Origin: Nitrospinae bacterium bin107 | Lineage (GTDB): Bacteria; UBA8248 | Length of the DNA stretch: 64,000 nt | NCBI GenBank assembly: GCA_002238965.1 | Contig: MPNJ01000004.1 | Span: 186,001 to 250,000 of the forward strand | Direction of reading: 5' to 3' | Part shown: piece after piece, positions 17,297 through 25,818 of the stretch | Numbering within the stretch: position 1 is the first letter of the stretch | Layout: each line of letters starts with the position of its first letter | Program-made: the position numbers and the translations under genes | The notes under the pieces: model-generated | Told to the model about the DNA's origin: nothing | What the model saw: the letters and a program-made list of their open reading frames with translations, nothing else | The model's database searches: none

Positions 17297-18235
17297 TCAA
17301 TAGACGGGCATAATGTCCTTCTCGTACGTCTCATCCACGCCCCGGGCGGCGGCGTAGAATATCTCCTGGAGCCTTCGCGTGATATCACCGGGTTTCCCGT
17401 CTGCTACTTCGATGCGATCAAGCGACAGCACGGGCGCGACCTCCGCGGCCGACCCGCAAATCATCGCCTCATCGGCCACGTAAATCTCCGTGCGATCCAT
17501 GGGCCTTTCCACCGGTTCGGGGCCGATGTGCCTGCCGAACATCTCGATCACGCTGTCGCGCGTGATGCTCTCGAGAATCGAGGCCGTCACCGGCGGGGTG
17601 ATGAGCTTGCCCTCGCGGACGATCATGATGCACGTGCCCGTTCCCTCGGCCACCTTGCCGTCCTGGTTGAGCAGAAGGGCATCGTCGTATCCGTTGATTC
17701 GCGCCTCAACGCCCGCGAGCCTGCCGTTCTGGTAGTTGGCGGACGCCTTGACGCGCGGCGGCACGGAATCGTCCGAGATGCGCCGCCAACTGCTCACGCA
17801 CAGGTTCACGCCCTGCTCCTGGCGCTTGCGGTTGCTGTTCGGCCCCCCGCTGATGAAGACGCAGGTGTCCACCTCGTCCGCCGCATAGCCCTTCATGTCC
17901 AGGGGTCCTGAGTCGTCGAAATACACGTTCAAGCGGAAGTGGAGGTCTTCCTTGAACTCGTTCGCCCGTATCCACTCGACCACGGCGTCCTTGAATTCCT
18001 CCGCCGTATAGGGCGGCGTCATCCGCATCACCCGCATCGAATCGAACAGCCGCCTGATGTGCGGGTCGATCTTCCAGAGAAACAGGTTGTTTCTCTCCTC
18101 GCTCCAGTAGGCGCGGATCCCCTCATAGATGCTCGAACCCCTGAGGACCGCCTGGCTGAAAACGCTGATCTTGGCCTCCTCGGGCGAAACCACCTCTCCG
18201 TTGAGCCAAACTTTTGCATGATCGTAGCTGGGCAC
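17297..18235 (-). CDS. ilvE: Branched-chain amino acid aminotransferase (class IV PLP)
   Basis: 312 residues from the GTG at 18235, which has GGAGG five bases upstream. Ten extra codons up to 18265 lack a ribosome site. Class IV features: WLNGEVVSPEEAKISVFS, RGSSIYEGIRAY (32-43), the Schiff-base lysine K163 in RVKASANYQN, and GYDDALLLNQDGKVAEG with E197. It transfers amino groups between glutamate and branched-chain keto acids. Oddly, the motif that normally reads EGSGENIF is EGTGTCIM here, losing the conserved asparagine. A related specificity (D-amino acid or other keto acid) therefore remains possible. Confidence 0.85.
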   Translation of the reverse strand: MPSYDHAKVWLNGEVVSPEEAKISVFSQAVLRGSSIYEGIRAYWSEERNNLFLWKIDPHIRRLFDSMRVMRMTPPYTAEEFKDAVVEWIRANEFKEDLHFRLNVYFDDSGPLDMKGYAADEVDTCVFISGGPNSNRKRQEQGVNLCVSSWRRISDDSVPPRVKASANYQNGRLAGVEARINGYDDALLLNQDGKVAEGTGTCIMIVREGKLITPPVTASILESITRDSVIEMFGRHIGPEPVERPMDRTEIYVADEAMICGSAAEVAPVLSLDRIEVADGKPGDITRRLQEIFYAAARGVDETYEKDIMPVY

Positions 18236-18404
18236 AGAAACCTCCAATGTGGAAGTAAAGAACAACTGTCAATGCGGAAATCACGGCATCATGAACAATT
18301 TGGTGAGTAGTTGACAAGGGGCGTCCCCGCCTTGACGCTCGGGCACGCTAGGGCGTAGCGTTGACCCGGACGAATTTCAGAATCCCACCCTTCCGGAGAA
18401 CTTT

Positions 18405-19775
18405 ATGCAGCAGCCCACGGACACCCCGAAACTCGCGGACGCCTACGCCGAATCCCTGCCTGCCTCGCGCGCTCTTTACGATCGGGCGAAGGAGGTCTTC
18501 CCCGACGGGGTGACGCACGACAACCGCAGGATGCAGCCGTTTCCGATCTACGTCGAGCGCGCAGAGGGCGCTTACAAGTGGGACGTGGACGGCAACCGCT
18601 ACATCGACTACTGGATGGGCCACGGCGCGCTCCTCTACGGGCACAACCCGCCCCACATCCGCGAGGCCGTGAGCGAGGCCGTGATGAATGGCTCGCACTA
18701 CGGAGCCAGTCACAGGCCGGAGGTGGAATGGGGCGAATGGGTGCAGCGTCTCGTGCCGTGCGCCGAACGGGTGCGCTTCACGGCTTCGGGTACCGAGGCC
18801 ACGCACATGGCGCTCAGGCTCGCGCGCGCATTTACGGGGAGGAAGCGCGTAATAAAATTCGCGGGCCACTTCCACGGCTGGCACGAGGGGCTCGAAATCG
18901 GCGTGCGCGCCCCCTACACGAACGAGCCCGAAGCGGGTCAACTGGAAGTGGTGACCGACCTTGTCACCGTCTGTCCTCCAGGCGACATCGAAGCCGTCCG
19001 GGGGGCGCTGGGATCGGGTGATATCGCCGCCCTCATTCTGGAGCCGACGGGCGGGCATTTCGGCACCATCCCGATGAAAAAGGATTTCGTGGCCGCCCTC
19101 AGGGAAGAGACGCAAAAGGCGGGCGCCTTGCTTGTCTTCGATGAGGTGGTTACCGGCTTTCGCGTATCGCCGGGCGGGGCGCAAGCGCATTATGGCGTGA
19201 CGCCCGACCTCACGAGCCTCGCCAAAATACTCGCAGGCGGCCTGCCGGGCGGAGCCGTCGTCGGCCGGGCGGACGTTCTCGAATACCTCGCCACCAAGCC
19301 GGACCCCGAAATGAACCGCTACATGAAAATCGCCCACCACGGCACCTTCAACGCGAATCCCATTTCCTCCGCTGCAGGCGTCGCCATGCTCTCCTCCCTG
19401 GCTGACGGCCGGGCAACTGAAATGGTGAACGCGCAGGCGCAAAAGATCCGATGCGGGATGAACGAGATTCTCGCCCAGGAGGCGATAGCCTGGCTGGTTT
19501 ATGGCGAATACAGCGACTGGAAAATCTTGTTTGACGCCGACGCTCCGCCGAGTGATGGGGAAGATCAGGACGTGAGCGGAATCGACTGGCGGCGTCTCGA
19601 TTCCAAGAACGCGCAGAAAAGCCGCGCCTTACGCCAAGCCCTGATACTTCACGGGGTGGATTTCAACGGCGCGCGCGCCCTCGTGGGTACCTGCCACACG
19701 GACGACGTGATTGAAGAAACGCTTGCCGCCTTCCGGGCGGGCGTGCAGACCATGAAGGAAGAAGGGGTCGCCTAG
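18405..19775 (+). CDS. Class III aminotransferase, glutamate-1-semialdehyde aminomutase-like
   Basis: 456 residues. The opening SRALYDRAKEVFPDGVTHDNR resembles glutamate-1-semialdehyde 2,1-aminomutase (HemL). Further landmarks are SGTEATHMALRLAR (128-141), HFHGWHEG (155-162), FDEVVTGFR with D246, and the PLP lysine K274 in SLAKILAGGLPGG. The extra region around residues 385-405 and the length (HemL is about 430) favour a HemL-like aminotransferase over true HemL. It is not in a heme gene context. GGAG lies before the ATG. It is divergent from ilvE and followed by a threonine-synthase-like gene. Confidence 0.85.
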   Translation: MQQPTDTPKLADAYAESLPASRALYDRAKEVFPDGVTHDNRRMQPFPIYVERAEGAYKWDVDGNRYIDYWMGHGALLYGHNPPHIREAVSEAVMNGSHYGASHRPEVEWGEWVQRLVPCAERVRFTASGTEATHMALRLARAFTGRKRVIKFAGHFHGWHEGLEIGVRAPYTNEPEAGQLEVVTDLVTVCPPGDIEAVRGALGSGDIAALILEPTGGHFGTIPMKKDFVAALREETQKAGALLVFDEVVTGFRVSPGGAQAHYGVTPDLTSLAKILAGGLPGGAVVGRADVLEYLATKPDPEMNRYMKIAHHGTFNANPISSAAGVAMLSSLADGRATEMVNAQAQKIRCGMNEILAQEAIAWLVYGEYSDWKILFDADAPPSDGEDQDVSGIDWRRLDSKNAQKSRALRQALILHGVDFNGARALVGTCHTDDVIEETLAAFRAGVQTMKEEGVA

Positions 19776-19819
19776 ATTTTTCCAATCAACACATCAAATA
19801 CCGTGAAGGAGAACCGCAC

Positions 19820-21070
19820 TTGCATAGCGCGCTGAAAGGCCTTTTGAGCCTCGAATCCGGACGCATCGTGGACGACATGGAACACCCCTTCACCTGTCCA
19901 GACACGGGCGGGAACCTCCAGGGCAGCTACGACTACGAGTGGATAAAGACGAACGTGGACAGGGACGAGATCGCCCGCAGACCCCGGGGCATCTGGCGCT
20001 GGCGCGAGCTTCTGCCCGTGCGGGACGAGAAGAACGTCGTCTCGCTCGTCGAGGGCGACACCCCCCTCATCCATGCGGAAAGGCTGGGAACGTCTCTCGG
20101 TTACAAAAACCTCTACATCCTGGATGAATCAAGAAACCCCACCGGCTCGTTCAAGGACAGGGGCGGTTCCGTCACCATCAGCAAGTGCAGGGAGGTGGGG
20201 GTCGACAGCATCGTGCTGCCCTCTTCTGGCAACGCCGCCGCCTGTTTCAGCGCCTACTGCGCGCGGGGAGGCATTGAGTTCATCGGCTTCGTGCGCGACG
20301 ACAGCTCCGCCGTCCATTGCCTCCAAGTCGGCGCTTACGGGGCGTTCACGCTCATCATCGAGGGCGATCAGGGCACGGGCGGGCGTTTCGCAGAAGAAGT
20401 ATCCAAGGAACTCGGCTGTTTGCACGCCACACTCCCCCGGAATTTGTACAGAATCGAGGGCAAGAAAACGGCTGCCTATGAGATCGCCGAAAAACTCGGC
20501 TGGCGCGCGCCCGACCGCGTCGTCTGCCCCACGGCGGGCGGCACGATGGCGCTCGCTATGGACCAGGGATTCCGCGAACTGCTGGCCCTGGGCTGGATAG
20601 ACAGGATGCCGGCTATCGACATCGTGCAGGTCGACGGTTGCGCGCCCATCGTCAAGGCGCTGCATACGGGCGGGAAGGTGGAGCCCTGGGGCGAGGTGCG
20701 CACGAAATCAGCCGGTCTCACGAGTCCCTCCCCCGGCGCGGGCGAGCGCGTGGCCGCAGTTGTGCGGCGCTCCGAAGGCCACGGCGTGCTCGTGAACGAT
20801 GCGATGAACCTGGAAGCCGAGTTCCAGATCGCCGGACGCGAGGGTCTTTTCCTTCAACCGGCCTCGGCGGCTTCCGTGGCGAGTCTGATGGAGGACGCCG
20901 AGCGGCCCGAGCGACCGGAAGCCGATGAAGTAATCGTCTGCATCGGCACGGGCACGGGCAAGAACGCGACGGAAGTGGCGAGCGAGGCCCTCGGCAGGCC
21001 GGGACGCATTCCGCCTGATATCGAGGCCTTCAAGCGGGCGCGCGCATCCTGGCGAAAAAACGGCGCCTGA
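19820..21070 (+). CDS. Threonine synthase-like PLP enzyme
   Basis: 416 residues. TTG at 19820 is the start, with AAGGAG (19806-19811) 8 bases before. Fold-type II features are NPTGSFKDRG with the Schiff-base lysine K112, SSGNAAACFSAY for phosphate/substrate binding near 137-148, and a GGTMALA phosphate loop near 235. A cysteine and TGG near residues 26-32 resemble the short zinc-ribbon-like start of threonine synthases. It may convert O-phosphohomoserine to threonine, or perform a related beta-replacement or elimination. It is 44 bases after the aminomutase-like gene and probably co-transcribed. Confidence 0.82.
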   Translation: MHSALKGLLSLESGRIVDDMEHPFTCPDTGGNLQGSYDYEWIKTNVDRDEIARRPRGIWRWRELLPVRDEKNVVSLVEGDTPLIHAERLGTSLGYKNLYILDESRNPTGSFKDRGGSVTISKCREVGVDSIVLPSSGNAAACFSAYCARGGIEFIGFVRDDSSAVHCLQVGAYGAFTLIIEGDQGTGGRFAEEVSKELGCLHATLPRNLYRIEGKKTAAYEIAEKLGWRAPDRVVCPTAGGTMALAMDQGFRELLALGWIDRMPAIDIVQVDGCAPIVKALHTGGKVEPWGEVRTKSAGLTSPSPGAGERVAAVVRRSEGHGVLVNDAMNLEAEFQIAGREGLFLQPASAASVASLMEDAERPERPEADEVIVCIGTGTGKNATEVASEALGRPGRIPPDIEAFKRARASWRKNGA

Positions 21071-21345
21071 GGGGGCTGAATTTCCCGCCTGAGCGTTCGT
21101 ATTTCCTGGCATTTCCCGAGGGATGTTCCTGAATTATCCCGCAATTTCCAACCAGTATTCTTTTCACGCAAAAAAGCGAAATTAATCTATTTGCTTCACT
21201 TTATTCATCATCTTCTACTTCACAATACCTGGCATAAATATATATAAATAAACCTATTATAATGTAATCTAAAATATTTCTTGATTTTCGTTATATATTC
21301 GTATACATTTTCTCCCTCATACCAAATCGAACGGGGAGAACAATC
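21071..21345. other. AT-rich promoter region before the radical SAM gene
   Basis: The last 150 bases (about 21170-21325) are sharply AT-rich against the GC-rich surroundings and include TATAAT (21258-21263). No -35 at normal spacing is evident. No gene is visible. Confidence 0.5.
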
Positions 21346-22590
21346 ATGGTGACGGAAAAAACCCTCCACAAACTGGCCATACTCGGCGGACAATCCTTTG
21401 ATGACAGGGAGGGCCCGCCCGGGGTGCGGAAACACCCCAAATATCGCCGCAAGTTCCTGGCTTCGGACACGCCGGCGATATTTCCCGTCCCCTTCAAGGG
21501 CGGGCGCATCATGCCGCTTCTCTCCACCATGATGACGAACGCCTGCAGCTACGACTGCCACTATTGCCCCATGCGCGCTTCTCGCAACATGCCGCGCCAC
21601 TCCTTCAGCCCCGAGGAGCTGGCCGGCACCTTTATGGCGCTCAGGAAGAGAAACCGCGCCGAGGGGCTTTTCCTCACCAGCGGGATTCCGGGCAACGGCG
21701 TCACGGGCGTGGACAGGATGATCGCCACGGCGGAAATCCTGCGCTTCAAGCATCATTTTAACGGCTATATCCACTTGAAAATGCTGCCGGGAGTGGAGGA
21801 TTCCCAACTCACGCGCGCCGCCCAGATTGCCACGCGGCTCTCTGTGAACCTCGAAGCCGCCACCCAGCGGGGCCTCCACGCCATGGCGCCCGAGAAAAAG
21901 CTGGAATCAGACCTCAAACCCGCCCTCCGCTATGTGGGGGAGCTGGCGCGCAAATCGTTTTTTGAGAGAACGGGCCTCATCAAGGGCGGCGTGACGACGC
22001 AGTTCATCGTGGGCGCCAGCGGGGAGAGCGATATGGACGTGCTCACATCCTCCCACTCGCTCCAGAAAAAGGGCCTTTTGCGCCACACCCACTTCAGCGC
22101 CTTCAAACCGGTGGAGGACACCCCGATGGACGGGGTGCCTTCCGTTTCCAAGACGCGCGAGCACAGGCTATATCAGGCGGAACACCTCCTGCGTGAGTAT
22201 GAGTTCGGGCTGGATGAGATTCCCGCCACGGACGGCAACCTGCTCCTTGATGAGGACCCGAAAACGACGTGGGCGAGGCGGAATCTCTCGCAGTTTCCGG
22301 TGGAGATCATGACCGCGGACCCCCGGACGCTCATGCGCGTGCCGGGAATCGGCCCCACCTGGGCGAAGCGCCTGGTCGAGGTGCGCAGAAAAGCGCACAT
22401 CCGCGATTTCAGGGATCTGACGCGCATGGGCCGCATCCGCAAATCAGCGGCGGGCTGGCTCATGCTGCGCGGCAAACGCCTGGGGCCCGAACCCGTGCTC
22501 GCCACGCAGATGAGCCTCGGTCTGCAGCACAGGGGCAAAAGGCGCGTGCATCCCTCGATGAGCAACTTGCCGCCCTGCTCTTTCCGTTGA
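21346..22590 (+). CDS. Radical SAM protein with helix-hairpin-helix tail (putative DNA modification/repair type)
   Basis: 414 residues. The radical SAM 4Fe-4S motif CSYDCHYC supplies C67, C71 and C74. The C-terminal RVPGIGPTWAKRLVEVRR (about 327-345) is a helix-hairpin-helix, so it likely touches DNA or RNA. The whole pattern matches the family annotated as putative DNA modification/repair radical SAM protein (TIGR03916), usually encoded next to a uracil-DNA-glycosylase-like partner. That partner is absent here; the next gene is a tRNA. GGGGAGAA precedes the ATG. The reaction is unknown. Confidence 0.85.
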   Translation: MVTEKTLHKLAILGGQSFDDREGPPGVRKHPKYRRKFLASDTPAIFPVPFKGGRIMPLLSTMMTNACSYDCHYCPMRASRNMPRHSFSPEELAGTFMALRKRNRAEGLFLTSGIPGNGVTGVDRMIATAEILRFKHHFNGYIHLKMLPGVEDSQLTRAAQIATRLSVNLEAATQRGLHAMAPEKKLESDLKPALRYVGELARKSFFERTGLIKGGVTTQFIVGASGESDMDVLTSSHSLQKKGLLRHTHFSAFKPVEDTPMDGVPSVSKTREHRLYQAEHLLREYEFGLDEIPATDGNLLLDEDPKTTWARRNLSQFPVEIMTADPRTLMRVPGIGPTWAKRLVEVRRKAHIRDFRDLTRMGRIRKSAAGWLMLRGKRLGPEPVLATQMSLGLQHRGKRRVHPSMSNLPPCSFR

Positions 22591-22629
22591 TAAGACGGCC
22601 AAACAGCAAGATGGATTGCGCATGAGCGC

Positions 22630-22658
22630 TTGACGCGAAAAAGCGATGAGACTACCCT
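22630..22658 (+). promoter_or_regulatory. Likely promoter of tRNA-Glu
   Basis: TTGACG (22630-22635), a 17-base spacer and TACCCT (22653-22658) lie about 50 bases before the tRNA. An imperfect hairpin (GCGATGAGAC with its partner near 22663-22677) follows. Confidence 0.4.
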
Positions 22659-22710
22659 TCCCGTCTCTCGTCATCGCGCCTATGCGTGATGCGGGCGGAC
22701 ACCGCTTCAT

Positions 22711-22785
22711 GGCCCCTTCGTCTAGCGGTCAGGACACCGGCCTCTCACGCCGGTAACAGGGGTTCGAGTCCCCTAGGGGTCACCA
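22711..22785 (+). tRNA. tRNA-Glu, anticodon CTC, CCA encoded
   Basis: The full cloverleaf folds: a 7-bp acceptor stem (22711-22717 with 22775-22781, one G-U), an anticodon stem CCGGC/GCCGG (22737-22741 with 22749-22753) with loop CTCTCAC and anticodon CTC at 22744-22746, and GGTTCGAGTCC in the T arm. Discriminator A is at 22782 and an encoded CCA at 22783-22785. CTC reads GAG codons. Confidence 0.97.
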
Positions 22786-22821
22786 ACTGTAAATCATTGA
22801 GCATTTTGGTCGAACACTCCC

Positions 22822-23466
22822 TCACCCCCATTTGTTCATGTGCAGAATCTCATCGAGCGGGCGGCGCTCGGCGGGCTTGAAGTTCGTCCCCAGCGTGTAG
22901 GCCACCGGGATGAGCGCCACCTGCATGAAATCATCCGGCACGCCGAGGAGTTCCGCCGCTTCCGCCTCACAGCGCAGGTGCAGGGTGGTGAACACCGAAC
23001 CCAGCCCGCGCGATCTGAGTGCTAATTGAAAACTCCACACCGCAGGTACGATCGAACCCATGAGGCCCGCCCACATGAACCTCGGCGGGTTTTCGGGCAG
23101 GAAATTCTGGATGCAGGGGATCACGTGAACGGGGGCGCGCTCGATGTTCTCGGCCAGATGGACCGCGGAATCGAACACCCGCTCATCCTGCGCGGCCCCG
23201 CTCTCGCGCGCCTGCGCCAGGCCCTGCGCGAGATATTCGTCCCCTCCCTTGCGGTAGAGCCGCCCGAGTTCACGGCGTATGCCCTCGTCCGTCACCACGA
23301 GCCAGCGCCAGCCCTGCCGGTTCGAACCCGTGGGGGCCTGCAGGCCGAGTTCCAGGCAATCCATCACGACCTCTCTCGGCACTTCACGATCGAAATCGAG
23401 GCGCTTGCGCACCGAGCGCGTTGTGGAGAGGAGTTTATCGGTCATTTCAAGGTCAAAACCGGCCAT
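22822..23466 (-). CDS. Nitroreductase family protein
   Basis: 214 residues, usual for FMN-dependent nitroreductases. FMN-contact motifs include TTRSVRKRLDF near residues 15-25, QAPTGSNRQGWRWLVV (about 43-58) and GLGSVFTTL near 155-163. It is an NAD(P)H-dependent flavoprotein, normally a homodimer, that reduces quinones, nitro compounds or enones; the natural substrate is unknown. AAGGAGGG lies 5-6 bases before the ATG. It is divergent from the AhpD-like gene. Confidence 0.9.
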   Translation of the reverse strand: MAGFDLEMTDKLLSTTRSVRKRLDFDREVPREVVMDCLELGLQAPTGSNRQGWRWLVVTDEGIRRELGRLYRKGGDEYLAQGLAQARESGAAQDERVFDSAVHLAENIERAPVHVIPCIQNFLPENPPRFMWAGLMGSIVPAVWSFQLALRSRGLGSVFTTLHLRCEAEAAELLGVPDDFMQVALIPVAYTLGTNFKPAERRPLDEILHMNKWG

Positions 23467-23562
23467 GCGGCCCTCCTTTCAGATGCGTGTTTCAATAATT
23501 TCAGGTGTGATGGTTCATGTTATCAAAACGGACGGCTCCGCGTAACGCGCCTCGCGCTCTGG

Positions 23563-23591
23563 TTCCCAAGGGCGGAGGGTTTCCCTATAAT
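23563..23591 (+). promoter_or_regulatory. Promoter of the AhpD-like selenoprotein gene
   Basis: A perfect TATAAT (23586-23591) has a 17-base spacer from TTCCCA (23563-23568), ending 35 bases before the ATG. An AGAGGGA ribosome site follows. So the gene has its own promoter. Confidence 0.55.
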
Positions 23592-23626
23592 CCCCCGAAA
23601 TTCTGAAACCCATAAAGAGGGACGCC

Positions 23627-24310
23627 ATGACGAACCAGGCAAGTGAAACCAGCAAAATCCGGTTGCTGAACCCAGATGAGGCGGCGGGCGATACGGCGCG
23701 TTTTTTAGAGGCGACGCGCGAGTTTCTGGGCCGCATCCCCAATTCCGCGCTCGCGCTGGCGAACACGCCCTACATCGCGCGCTTCTACCTCCCCTTCAAC
23801 GCCACGCTCCAGCGCGAGGGCATGGGCGGGCTTTTGACGTGCAAGATCAAGGAGATCGTGGTCTTGAAGACGAGCTTCGTGAACGCTTGCGCCTACTGAA
23901 TCGCGCACAACACGGCGCTTGGTCAAGCGACGGGAATCACCGATGAGCAGATCGAGGCCATCGCCTCGGACGATTACATGACGTCTCCGCTCTTAAGTCC
24001 GCGCGAGCGCGCCGCCTGCCTGTGGGCGGAGCATTTCACGAGAAACACCGCGCGTGAGAACCCGGGCGTGCTCGAGGAAGTGAAGCGGCGCTTCACCGAC
24101 GGCGAAATCGTCGAGATGTCCCTCATGAGCGGCAAGCAGGGCATGATGAACCGCTTCATGGATTCGTTCGCCATCCCCATCGAAAATGAGGGCGAGGTGA
24201 ACAAGATCAAGAAATCCGTGCGCGGCAACCCGGACAAGATGAAGGCCTACCTGCAGTCTTTGATCGACAACTGGCCCGAGGAGTTCCCCGAACCCAACCC
24301 GGACGAGTAG
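23627..24310 (+). CDS. AhpD-like/carboxymuconolactone decarboxylase-fold protein, predicted selenoprotein (Sec at residue 91, TGA 23897-23899)
   Basis: One frame runs 23627-24310 broken only by TGA at 23897-23899. On both sides it reads as one AhpD-like protein of 227 residues: VNACAY, then TGA, then IAHNTALGQATGITDEQ. The AhpD/CMD active site is C-x-x-C-x-x-H; here it is C88-A-Y-TGA91-I-A-H94, so TGA stands exactly for the second redox cysteine. Seventeen bases after it a hairpin with a GGUC apical loop (23916-23929) matches the bacterial SECIS pattern. AhpD-like selenoproteins have been reported from marine metagenomes. Predicted role: thiol/selenol peroxidase or disulfide reductase activity. 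It has its own promoter, and AGAGGGA precedes the ATG. A sequencing error or nonsense mutation is the alternative. Confidence 0.85.
23916..23929 (+). promoter_or_regulatory. Putative bacterial SECIS hairpin
   Basis: CGCTT (23916-23920) pairs with AAGCG (23925-23929) around the loop GGTC (23921-23924). The loop begins 21 bases after the TGA. The Escherichia coli fdhF SECIS also presents a GGUC loop, whose G and U are contacted by SelB, at a very similar distance from UGA. The lower stem is weak. Confidence 0.65.
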
Positions 24311-24732
24311 ACGAGGAAGGCGGGAAGGCCTGTTTTGTGCTGCGGGGTAATGCGGGGAGATGCGCGGCTCCCAAAATACTTTTTAATTCGATAAATTTCG
24401 ATAATTACCTAATGTATTACTTTAATATATTCCGGCAACTTGCTACATCATGGGATAATTCTTCGTTAGTTTGACCCATAAACATTTCCGGATATTTATC
24501 GATATTTACCGGATTGTTCATCAATTCGAATTTCACGGTTCCCGTCCTGATTCCAGGGAATTTCATCGCTTGAACCCCCTCTTCCATCTCGAATCTGCTG
24601 CACAGGCCCGACGACGCCACCGGGTTCGCCCGTATGAATGGGCGGTTGGAGCTTATCGCGGAAGCGTCGGGAAAAGAGTCCGGCAAATGCGGGGAATTGC
24701 GCGCTAAAACCCTCCCTGTCCCATCAGGCCCC
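24311..24732. other. Intergenic region with an AT-rich stretch
   Basis: About 420 bases. The part 24370-24500 is clearly AT-rich and has a direct repeat TTCGATAA twice within 24385-24405. A minus-strand frame (24417-24686) starts at TTG without a ribosome site and matches no family I know. Part of it (AMKFPGIRTGTVKF) could be a gene remnant. I would not call it a gene. Confidence 0.45.
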
Positions 24733-25767
24733 TCACAAATAATCCCCCACCTCCACCGTCCTGCCCAAACGCGAGCTCGCGTCCGCGGCGTAGACGACGG
24801 CGAGGTTCTCGTGTGCTACGCGGCCGTCGACCTCCGGCGTTCTGTCCTCGCGCACGCAGTCGGCGAAATCCTCCAGCGCATCGCGGAACATGTCTCCCTC
24901 GGGCATGTCGTATACGGCGTCTTCGCCCAGCGGGTCCCTGTCCACGCGGAGGCGGATGGGTTCGGGCGCCTTCGAGGGGTCGCGCCACTGCTGGCCCGTG
25001 ATGCGGAAGTGCGCGACGCCCTTCGTGCCATGCACGTTCATGTGAAACGCCCAGGGGCACGCCCAGCCCCCGCCGACGTAGGAGAGCGCGCCGCTCTCAT
25101 GCTCCAGGATCATCATCGAGGTGTCGTCCACGTCCTCGGTCGCGTAGGCGCGTTTTAGCTTCGCCGTGACGCTGTTTATCGGCCCGTGCAGGTAGCGGAA
25201 GGTGTCGATGTGGTGGATCGATAGCTGAATCACCACGCCGGTGGGGTTGAGTTCGCGGATCGAGCGCCACTTGTCGGGCGTGAGTTCCAGCCCCCGCTCG
25301 GTGCAGAAGTTGCTCTCGCTCATCGAGATTTTTCCGATTTCGCCCGCCTCGATCAGCTCCTTCATGCGGCGCGACACCGCCAGGCGGCGAGCGCTGTGGC
25401 CCACCGCGAGCTTGACGCCCGCGCCCTCGGCCGCGTCCACGATGGCCCGGGAATGCTCCAGGCTGTGCGCGATGGGCTTTTCGCAATAGACGTGCTTGCC
25501 CGCCGCGGCCAGCGCCTCGATGTGCTCCTTGTGGTTGTGGTTGGGCGTCGTGAGAATGACGGCCTCGACCTCGTCGTCACTCAGGAGCGCCTCGAAGCTC
25601 CCCGCCTCGCGCGCGCCGTAGCGCTCCATGAAGGCGTGGCGTTTCTCCGCCGTGCGGCTGAAGCAAGAAACGATTTGGATTTTGCCTCCGCGCAGCGCGG
25701 CGTCTGCAAGTACGTTTGCCCAGCGGCCCAGCCCCATCGAGGCGACGCGCACGGGTTCGAACGACAT
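24733..25767 (-). CDS. Gfo/Idh/MocA family oxidoreductase
   Basis: 344 residues. The N-terminal Rossmann fold begins VRVASMGLGRWANVLAD. The family motif is present as CEKPIAHS near residues 93-100, with its lysine acting on NAD(P)-linked oxidation, and TTPNHNHKEH precedes it. The C-terminal alpha/beta domain has GVVIQLSIHHIDTFRYL near 176-192, whose H-x-x-D fits the catalytic histidine region. Members oxidise sugars, inositols or related compounds; the substrate here is unknown. AAGGAGA lies 7 bases before the ATG. Confidence 0.92.
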   Translation of the reverse strand: MSFEPVRVASMGLGRWANVLADAALRGGKIQIVSCFSRTAEKRHAFMERYGAREAGSFEALLSDDEVEAVILTTPNHNHKEHIEALAAAGKHVYCEKPIAHSLEHSRAIVDAAEGAGVKLAVGHSARRLAVSRRMKELIEAGEIGKISMSESNFCTERGLELTPDKWRSIRELNPTGVVIQLSIHHIDTFRYLHGPINSVTAKLKRAYATEDVDDTSMMILEHESGALSYVGGGWACPWAFHMNVHGTKGVAHFRITGQQWRDPSKAPEPIRLRVDRDPLGEDAVYDMPEGDMFRDALEDFADCVREDRTPEVDGRVAHENLAVVYAADASSRLGRTVEVGDYL

Positions 25768-25818
25768 GTTGTTTCTCCTTACAGATGGGGGTCCGGGTGT
25801 CGGCTGAATCCGGTATTC

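Noticed and set aside
23627-23899. Reading the AhpD-like gene as a truncated 90-residue protein plus a separate downstream gene (23978-24310).
   Set aside because: Both parts are in one frame, the 78 bases between them code for conserved family sequence, and only the TGA separates them at a catalytic position with a SECIS-like hairpin.
24417-24686. Minus-strand frame of 89 codons.
   Set aside because: TTG start with no ribosome site, AT-rich background and no recognisable family; at best a remnant.
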